Assembly: GCF_029846715.1 (NCBI RefSeq)
Contig: NZ_JARVWW010000021.1
Coordinates: 1 to 64,000 of the forward strand
From: Bradyrhizobium nivariense
GTDB taxonomy: Bacteria; Pseudomonadota; Alphaproteobacteria; Rhizobiales; Xanthobacteraceae
Reading direction: 5' to 3'
Length of the DNA: 64,000 nt
The position numbers and the translations under genes were made by a program. Shown piece after piece: positions 58,256 to 64,000 of this stretch. Positions within the stretch are counted from its first letter, which is position 1. Every line of letters starts with the position of its first letter. Under the pieces are notes generated by a model. It made no database searches, was not told the origin of the DNA, and was given only the letters and a program-made list of their open reading frames with translations.

Positions 58256-59128
58256 CTAGCCGAAGGACTGGTTGGCGACCGCGAACGTGCGCTCCGGCCC
58301 GGTCGATGGCATCTGTGCCCCGAGGACCATCGTCGTGGCGTCGCTGACCTGCTCCAGGCCGATGCTCTCGAGCCAGTCCCCGAGCTGCGAGGACGCCGAG
58401 GTGTCGATCCGGACGAAAACATTCCCGAGCCGCGCAAGCGCCGCCTCGATCAACGCGCGCGCATCGATGGGATTTTCGGCGACGACGGGACCGACGACAT
58501 GCCCGCGACCGAAACGACGCGAGATGGCGTAGCCGCGGAGTGTGCCGTCACGTAGGAGGACATAGCCGTCGCCGACCTCGGTCAGCCGGTTCAGCATCTC
58601 GCGCCTCGTCCAGCCGGTGGCCCCGTGATCGAGACCCACGACCGCCCCAAGGTCCGATGGAACCATCGGTCTGACGTCTCCGAGCGGCGGCACGTCGCCG
58701 CGCTGCGTGGGAATGCCGTGATGCTGGTGCAGGACGCCGATGCTGGCGAAGCCGCGGCGCTCATAAAGCGTCATTCCTTCGGCAGTCGAATTCAGCGTGA
58801 TAATCCGTGGTCGTGCCGCCGCGAGCAGCGCGTCCATCAGTCGCGCCCCGTAACCGCGTCCCTGAACAGCTTTCGCGACGATGATCATTCCGGCGGAAGC
58901 ATGGGTATCGCCGTAAGGCCACCAGAGCGCGGTCCCGACCACCACACCGGCGCACTGCAGAACGAATCCATGGCCCAGCTGCAACGCGAAATCCCAGTCC
59001 TCGATTCGGTAGGGCCAGGACATCTCCTGCGAGAGCCTCAGAGCGCCTTCCAGATGCGCTCTCGCGAAAGGAACGAGGACTACATTTTCAGTCTCGCGAT
59101 CTCTGGACTGGTAAGTTGCCGTTGCCAT
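58256..59128 (-). CDS. GNAT acetyltransferase, two-domain
   Basis: A 290-residue protein. Residues 20-125 form a GNAT domain with the acetyl-CoA loop AVQGRGYGARLM; the second half (PSDLGAVVGLDHGATGWTR onward) matches acetyltransferase_18-type C-terminal domains. GNATs of this build acylate amino groups of small molecules. In this cluster it could acetylate the imported amine or a product. ATG 59128 is used; upstream lies a 180-base gap. Confidence 0.85.
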   Translation of the reverse strand: MATATYQSRDRETENVVLVPFARAHLEGALRLSQEMSWPYRIEDWDFALQLGHGFVLQCAGVVVGTALWWPYGDTHASAGMIIVAKAVQGRGYGARLMDALLAAARPRIITLNSTAEGMTLYERRGFASIGVLHQHHGIPTQRGDVPPLGDVRPMVPSDLGAVVGLDHGATGWTRREMLNRLTEVGDGYVLLRDGTLRGYAISRRFGRGHVVGPVVAENPIDARALIEAALARLGNVFVRIDTSASSQLGDWLESIGLEQVSDATTMVLGAQMPSTGPERTFAVANQSFG

Positions 59129-59307
59129 GATGCGGTCGAGGTCTCCTGCTTGGGTTATCGGACATCGCCAATGCCTGACGCGGCGAACTATCCGAGATGC
59201 CGCACCAGCTGCAGCGTATCTTGGCTCCGACAGCATTGCGCAAACAGCCGGAAGCAAAGTTCAGCAGGGTATTGCATTGATGATACGGTAAAGGAGACGA
59301 TGTGCTG

Positions 59308-60618
59308 TCAGCGGCGGTCGCGCCACAGCGCGAACCGATCCTGCATCCGATATCCCCAGATCATGCCGGGCATGAACCAGGGATCGCCGCGATAGAGCGG
59401 GATGGAGGCCGGCGGACGGAAGTCAAAGGCCGTGCGCGACCGCTCGTCGTTTCCCATGAGCTTGTGGGCCGCATGCCTACCGATCCACGGTGCCCAGACC
59501 ACGCCTGAACCGCAGAAGCCGCTGGCATAGAGCACACCGTCCTCTTCGAAGATACGCGGGAGCATGTCGCGATTCATCGCCACGTTGCCGAACCAGCTGT
59601 GCGAAAGGTGAACATTCTCCAGTTCCGGGAAAAGGTTCACCAGCCCCTTGCGCAGTAGGAGCTTGGGAGCCACCGGATTACCGACACGAGAACTGTCGCG
59701 CCCCCCTAGCAGGATACGTCTGCCGTCGGGCGATGGGCGGTAGTAGAACCCGACTTGGCGGTTTTCGGTCATCATCATGCGTTTTGGCATCAGCCGCGCC
59801 ATGACATCAGGTGCGAGCTCCTCGGTTGCAATGATCCGGCTGCGAACGGGGACCAGCCTGCGGCGCAAGAAGGGAACGGCGCTATCAGTATAGCCATTCG
59901 TGCAAACCAGCACCTGACGCGCCTGCACCGAGCCGGCCGAGGTCACGACGCGGAATCCGGAGCCATCCCCCTCAATTGAGATGACGGGAGTGTGTGCATG
60001 AACCGCGAGGCCCGAAGCGAGTGCCACGCGAAGCAGTTCAGCGTGAAACTTCGCCGGTTGTAGCCCACCGATATCCATCCGGACTGTTCCACCCCGGTAG
60101 ACATCGGTGCCGATGTAACTGCGCTGCTCGGCATAGGGAACGGCGTGAGACTCGATCCGCAGCGTCTTCGCCAACGCTTCCGCGCTGCGCGCCATCGTGT
60201 CGTACTGCTGATATCCGAACGCGCCCTTGAACTGCCCGACCAGCTGGAAATCGCAGGCAAGCCCTTCGGTCTTGATGAAATCGTAAAGGAATTCGCGGGC
60301 GATCTTGCCTTCCGCCTCGATTGCCAGCGCCTTGTCTTCGCCGAAGCGTCGGGAGATCGCCGCGTAATCCGGCCGTATGCTTGCGCTGGCTATTCCGCCG
60401 TTGCGCGTCGAGGCTCCCTCGCCCGGAGTCATCGCGTCAAAGGCCGCAACCGAGCGTCCCTCGCGCGCCAGCACCAGCCCGGCCGAAAGAGAGGCATAGC
60501 CAGCGCCCACGATCAGCACGTCCAGTTTCTTGGGAAGGGTCTGTTGAGGCAGCGACCTAAGCGGTGCGGCTTCCCACCAATAGGGCGTGTCCTTCTCTGC
60601 GGCTATCGGCTCGTGCAT
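59308..60618 (-). CDS. FAD-dependent amine/amino-acid oxidase (PuuB/DAO type) 2
   Basis: A 436-residue flavoprotein, a paralogue of the 55702 gene: VLIVGAGYASLSAGLVLA, ASTRNGGIASASIRPDY, and VPVRSRIIATEEL. The end is YASGFCGSGVVWAPWIGRHAAHKLMG. PuuB-like enzymes oxidise N-substituted amines. Having two in one operon suggests two oxidative steps or a wider substrate range. It lies 165 bases downstream of the permease gene. Confidence 0.9.
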   Translation of the reverse strand: MHEPIAAEKDTPYWWEAAPLRSLPQQTLPKKLDVLIVGAGYASLSAGLVLAREGRSVAAFDAMTPGEGASTRNGGIASASIRPDYAAISRRFGEDKALAIEAEGKIAREFLYDFIKTEGLACDFQLVGQFKGAFGYQQYDTMARSAEALAKTLRIESHAVPYAEQRSYIGTDVYRGGTVRMDIGGLQPAKFHAELLRVALASGLAVHAHTPVISIEGDGSGFRVVTSAGSVQARQVLVCTNGYTDSAVPFLRRRLVPVRSRIIATEELAPDVMARLMPKRMMMTENRQVGFYYRPSPDGRRILLGGRDSSRVGNPVAPKLLLRKGLVNLFPELENVHLSHSWFGNVAMNRDMLPRIFEEDGVLYASGFCGSGVVWAPWIGRHAAHKLMGNDERSRTAFDFRPPASIPLYRGDPWFMPGMIWGYRMQDRFALWRDRR

Positions 60619-60782
60619 GTAGCTGACTTCTCGTGTGTTAAAGGTGGCCTGGGATTACTGACAAGACGGATTGTGATCAGCCAACGCGATGCTTGCGACG
60701 TCTACGCTATCAAGAAGTTCTGCTGCATAGCCTTCAACGCTGTCCGTTGCCTGCCAGCCCGCATCGCATTGATCTCAAGTTC

Positions 60783-61661
60783 TCAAATGTGGTCGTCTCT
60801 AACGTCGAGCGCATCGCGCAGCCCGTCGCCGATGAAGTTGAAGCTGGTCACCGCGATCGTAATCGCAGCGCCGGGAATGATGGCAAGCCAGGGAGCGCTG
60901 GCCAGATACTGCTGGGCGCCGTTGAGCATGTTTCCCCAACTGGGCAGCGGCGGTTGGATCCCGTAGCCGAGAAAGCTGATGTAGGCTTCCAGGAGAATCG
61001 CACGGGCGACCGTCAAACTGGCGGCTACGATGATCGGACCCATAGCGTTGGGCAAGATCTCCCTGAGCATAATATGCGTTCCGCTTAGCCCAAGCATCCG
61101 ACCGGCCTGGACAAACTCGCGCTCGCGTAACGAGCGAACCTCAGCCTCGACGATGCAGGCAACCTCCATCCATTTGGTGATTGCGATGATAACCGTGATC
61201 ATGACGGGACTGGGCCGCAATGCTGCAGCCAGCGCCAGTAAGAGAAAGATCGACGGAAACGACAAGAAGCCATCAACAGTGCGCATGAGGACTGCGCTGA
61301 TCCAGCCGCCGCGATATCCCGCGACCACCCCGACGAGTGCTCCGATCACTATTGACAATAGCATCGCCGAGAATCCCACCAGCAGCGAGATCCGTCCTGC
61401 CATTAACAGTCGAGCCGCCAAGTCACGCCCCAGCGGATCGGTGCCGAGATAATGATTTCCGGTCATCGGAGGAGCGAAGCGGGCGCGCAAGTCAATGTGG
61501 AGCGAGTCATACGGCAGCAGATAGGGGCCCAAGACGCATGCCAGCGTCAGCAGCGTGATCATTGCCAGACCTAGCAGCGCCAGGCGATGGTTGATGAAGC
61601 GGAATACCGCGCGGCTGTGCCACCATCGGCTTGGTGCTGTGCTTACGGCGAGAGCGGTCAT
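60783..61661 (-). CDS. peptide/opine ABC transporter permease (DppC type)
   Basis: A 292-residue permease: LGTDPLGRDLAARLLMAGRISLLVG is the DppC signature, then GALVGVVAGYRGGW, and the ATPase loop FVQAGRMLGLSGTHIMLREILPNAM. Five to six helices. It pairs with the DppB-type gene 32 bases upstream. ATG 61661 is preferred since CAGGAGCCG lies in front. No DppD/F ATPase follows. Confidence 0.92.
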   Translation of the reverse strand: MTALAVSTAPSRWWHSRAVFRFINHRLALLGLAMITLLTLACVLGPYLLPYDSLHIDLRARFAPPMTGNHYLGTDPLGRDLAARLLMAGRISLLVGFSAMLLSIVIGALVGVVAGYRGGWISAVLMRTVDGFLSFPSIFLLLALAAALRPSPVMITVIIAITKWMEVACIVEAEVRSLREREFVQAGRMLGLSGTHIMLREILPNAMGPIIVAASLTVARAILLEAYISFLGYGIQPPLPSWGNMLNGAQQYLASAPWLAIIPGAAITIAVTSFNFIGDGLRDALDVRDDHI

Positions 61662-61693
61662 ATCGGTCGGCTCCTGTCGGGGCTTTTGCGGGT

Positions 61694-62644
61694 TCAACCC
61701 AGACGAATGCGCGGGTCAACAATAGCGACGACGATGTCGGCGATCAGGTTTCCGAGAATGACAAGGATGGCGGAGAATATCAGCAACCCCATCACTACTG
61801 GATAGTCGCTGTAACCGAGGCTGTCGAGAAACAGCCGTCCCATTCCTGGCCAGGTAAAGACCGTCTCGGTCACCAATGCGCCGGTTAGGATGCTGGGCAG
61901 CTGCACACCTGCAAGCGTGATCATTGGCAGGAGTGCGTTGCCGACAACATGCTTCAAAAGAATTCGGCGCTCGCTCAGGCCCTTGGCGCGGGCAGTTTTG
62001 ACGAAGTCCTGGCTGATGGCGTCCAGCGTCGCCGTCCGCATGTAGCGGCTCCAGACCGCGACATGGACGAGTGACAACACTACGCTGGGCAGGATCAGAT
62101 GGTGCAGGTAATCTAGAGTGGAGCCGTCGCCGATAGTGTACATATTCCCGGCAGGCACCCAACCCAATTGCAGAGAGAAGACGTAGATCCCGACAAGCCC
62201 GAACCAGAAGGTCGGGATCGATAGCGCGATCATGGCGCCGATCGTCGCCAAATAATCAAACAGCGAATAGCGGTGCGTGGCGCCACGGATGCCGATCCAG
62301 GTGCCGATGGCGATCGCGATCACCGTCGAGGAACCCATCAGCAGTAGCGTGGCAAAAACATGCTGGCCGATCACTGTCAGCACGGATGTCCCGTCGCGAA
62401 ACGAGCGCCCCCAGTCGCCCTGCACAAGACGCCATGCCCAGTCGAAATACTGGATCCATATCGGCCTGTTCAGCCCCAACTGTTCCGCCAGCCGCTCGAT
62501 ATCCTGCTGGTTCATGCTCGGATCCCGTGCGTATTGCGACAGGGGGCCGCCTGGAATAAGGCTTAGAATGGTGAAGCCGATGATCGAGACGATCACCAGC
62601 AGCGCGAGGCTCTGTGAGAGGCGATTCAGCAGAAATCCGCGCAT
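61694..62644 (-). CDS. peptide/opine ABC transporter permease (DppB type)
   Basis: A 316-residue permease with six helices: LALLVIVSIIGFTILSLIPGGPL at the start (family G-G-P motif), then LGLNRPIWIQYFDWAWRLVQGDWGRS, and the ATPase loop FVKTARAKGLSERRILLKHVVGNALLPMI. These together are diagnostic for DppB/OppB. It follows the binding protein gene by 86 bases. Confidence 0.93.
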   Translation of the reverse strand: MRGFLLNRLSQSLALLVIVSIIGFTILSLIPGGPLSQYARDPSMNQQDIERLAEQLGLNRPIWIQYFDWAWRLVQGDWGRSFRDGTSVLTVIGQHVFATLLLMGSSTVIAIAIGTWIGIRGATHRYSLFDYLATIGAMIALSIPTFWFGLVGIYVFSLQLGWVPAGNMYTIGDGSTLDYLHHLILPSVVLSLVHVAVWSRYMRTATLDAISQDFVKTARAKGLSERRILLKHVVGNALLPMITLAGVQLPSILTGALVTETVFTWPGMGRLFLDSLGYSDYPVVMGLLIFSAILVILGNLIADIVVAIVDPRIRLG

Positions 62645-62730
62645 TCAGCCCTCCTCCCGTAGAATGAGAAATTCAGTAGCACTTTGCCGCCCCGACTGGC
62701 TTTCGCGAGACGGGGCGGCGGCTGCTAATA

Positions 62731-64000
62731 TCAGCTCGTCCAAGACCAGGCGCCGGCGTTCCAGGACTCTGTGCGCGTGTTCCCATTAGACACCGCTCCC
62801 TGAATCCCTTTCTTGTGCCCCTGCACTGCAGTGTTCTGATAAAGCGGCAGTAAGGGCAGGTCTTGCCGGACCAGTTCTTGTACGCGGAAGTAGATTGCGC
62901 GCCGCGCTTCCGGATCGAAGGTGCGGCTACCTTTGTCCAAGAGAGAGTCGACCTCCGGATTGACGTATTGCGCATTGTTTGAACCGCGACCGCCTTTATT
63001 GGCGATCGAAAGCGAATGCAGGCGGTTGGTGACGTCCGGGTCTGCGCCGATCAAATAAGTGGCGCCTACTATGACCGAATCGAAACGAGATCGTTGCCAG
63101 AATTCGCCCCACATCACCGCGGCCGGAAGGTTGGAGATGGTCATCTCGACGCCGATCTCGGCAAATGTCTGCTGCAGGTACTGCTGGACCTGCTCGCGGA
63201 GAGGGTCGCCTGAGGTGGTCGAGTTGGTGAAAGACAGACGCACCCCGTCTTTTACGCGGATCCTATCCCTTCCGGGCACCCAGCCGGCTGCGTCGAGGAT
63301 CTGCTGCGCCCGCTTGACGCTGAACTCCTGCACCGGAAGGCCCGGGTTATAATAGAAAGACTGCCGCGGCATGAAGGTCTCAGTCGGAGTCGGCACGCCG
63401 TAATAGAGCCCGTCGATAATTGCCTTCTTGTCGATCGCTGCATAGAGCGCCTGACGGACCTGCAGCTCCTTAAACTGCGGGCGCTCTAGATTCAGGTAGA
63501 AAGACTCGAATGAGGATTTGGGCTCCAGTTTTACCACCCGGCTCGGCAGCTTGCGAGCTTCCTCGTAATGGTCGGGGGTGATGTATGACTGGCCCACGAG
63601 GTCCACGTCACCGCTCTTGAATTGGGTGTAGAGGACGGTCAGATCGGGAATGTATTTGAAGATTAGCCGCTCGATGTATGGACCTTCACCGAAATAATTC
63701 GAGTTGGCGACAAGCTCGACATGGTCGCCAGGAACACGCGCGCCCCACTTGAAGGCACCAGTACCGACTGGCGCTTGGTTGAAGGCGGCATTGTTTGGAT
63801 CAGCCTCCTTCTCCAGGATGTGTTTCGGCACCATGAAGGTTTCGGTCAGGAACGACAGGTACGGTGCGAAAGCCTGCTCCATCCGCCAAGTAATCTCGGC
63901 GGGCGAGACCACGGTGATGTCGCGCACCAACGAGTGCCCCGTCGTACGCCAACTGCGGAAGCTCGGGTTCGTGATGAGTTCAAGGGTGAATTTCACGTCC
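62731..64000 (-). CDS. ABC peptide/opine substrate-binding protein (SBP family 5), N-terminus outside
   Basis: At least 422 codons; the frame stays open to the window edge, and the visible start DVKFTLELI is the middle of the family domain. Family 5 landmarks are ITPDHYEEA, YLNLERPQFKELQVRQALYAAIDKKAII, FYYNPGLPVQEFSVKRAQQILDAAGW and VRQDLPLLPLYQN. It binds the solute for the DppB/DppC permeases. The signal peptide and roughly the first 100 residues lie beyond 64000. Confidence 0.92.
   Translation of the reverse strand, partial: DVKFTLELITNPSFRSWRTTGHSLVRDITVVSPAEITWRMEQAFAPYLSFLTETFMVPKHILEKEADPNNAAFNQAPVGTGAFKWGARVPGDHVELVANSNYFGEGPYIERLIFKYIPDLTVLYTQFKSGDVDLVGQSYITPDHYEEARKLPSRVVKLEPKSSFESFYLNLERPQFKELQVRQALYAAIDKKAIIDGLYYGVPTPTETFMPRQSFYYNPGLPVQEFSVKRAQQILDAAGWVPGRDRIRVKDGVRLSFTNSTTSGDPLREQVQQYLQQTFAEIGVEMTISNLPAAVMWGEFWQRSRFDSVIVGATYLIGADPDVTNRLHSLSIANKGGRGSNNAQYVNPEVDSLLDKGSRTFDPEARRAIYFRVQELVRQDLPLLPLYQNTAVQGHKKGIQGAVSNGNTRTESWNAGAWSWTS

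Noticed and set aside
1..64000. CRISPR array
   Set aside because: No series of short, evenly spaced direct repeats was found. The only strong repeats are the palindromic pair near 22 kb and the diverged 60-mer.
1..64000. tRNA or rRNA genes
   Set aside because: I looked for the T-loop pattern GGTTCGAATCC and cloverleaf arms in gaps and found none. A possible TTCAAATC at 37808 has no matching arms.

Overview
The window looks like chromosome from an alphaproteobacterium of the Bradyrhizobium / Rhodopseudomonas group. The sequence is GC-rich, with runs of rhizobial small proteins, DUF992, DUF6894-like and GcrA-like proteins, a Tat-exported Arg/Trp-rich peptide, and non-coding blocks I recall as multicopy in Bradyrhizobium. 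This assignment is inference from gene content. There is no rRNA or recognisable tRNA. No intact transposase or integrase was found; mobile elements are present only as relics.

Layout. (1) 1-14.3 kb, + strand: a stress/export block with an ArcD-like antiporter, AI-2E permease, DUF992, HdeD-like protein, an RND efflux pump (adaptor plus inner-membrane pump, no outer-membrane channel), an amidohydrolase and a membrane alpha/beta hydrolase. It stops at a 5' relic of dusA (14317-14368), a known island integration target, so this block may be the end of an integrated island. (2) 14.4-15.6 kb: non-coding. (3) 15.6-21.4 kb: a zinc-homeostasis locus with zur, two overlapping COG0523 (CobW-type) GTPases, a small Cys protein and mepA on the - strand. 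A third COG0523 GTPase plus a small partner are divergent, across a palindromic Zur-like operator at 19602-19613. (4) 21.6-22.3 kb: a near-perfect 105-bp inverted repeat pair around a small secreted-protein gene broken by an in-frame TGA.

(5) 22.5-35.8 kb: a formate dehydrogenase locus. From 31967 down to 22786, ten - strand genes run BPL-like, DUF6505, DUF6352, DUF3305, DUF3306, a HTH-TorD fusion, a small Tat protein, and FDH alpha, beta and gamma. Diverging from it is a 674-aa polyferredoxin. Beyond that lie a WD40-cytochrome c fusion and a small secreted protein. The catalytic subunit uses Cys, not selenocysteine. The accessory genes are the least understood material in the window.

(6) 35.9-43.8 kb: small genes, several decaying genes (ABC permease, a Cys-rich small protein, xylulokinase N-terminus), a GcrA-like regulator, a FucU/RbsD mutarotase, and a sugar ABC importer (binding protein plus two permeases) without an ATPase. 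(7) 43.8-51.6 kb: an MFS exporter, two sigma factors with SnoaL-like tails, each next to an oxidoreductase-type or ABM-like gene, two SDRs, relics of a serine recombinase and an ABC ATPase, and a Y-family polymerase. (8) 51.7-64.0 kb: a long - strand catabolic cluster with a peptide/opine-type ABC importer (binding protein cut by the window end, two permeases), two FAD amine oxidases, a GNAT, a D-threonine-aldolase-like enzyme, an aldehyde dehydrogenase, a sugar-phosphate isomerase-like protein and a Gfo/Idh/MocA dehydrogenase. It probably imports an amine- or amino-acid-containing solute, deaminates it oxidatively and oxidises the aldehyde; the substrate cannot be read from sequence.
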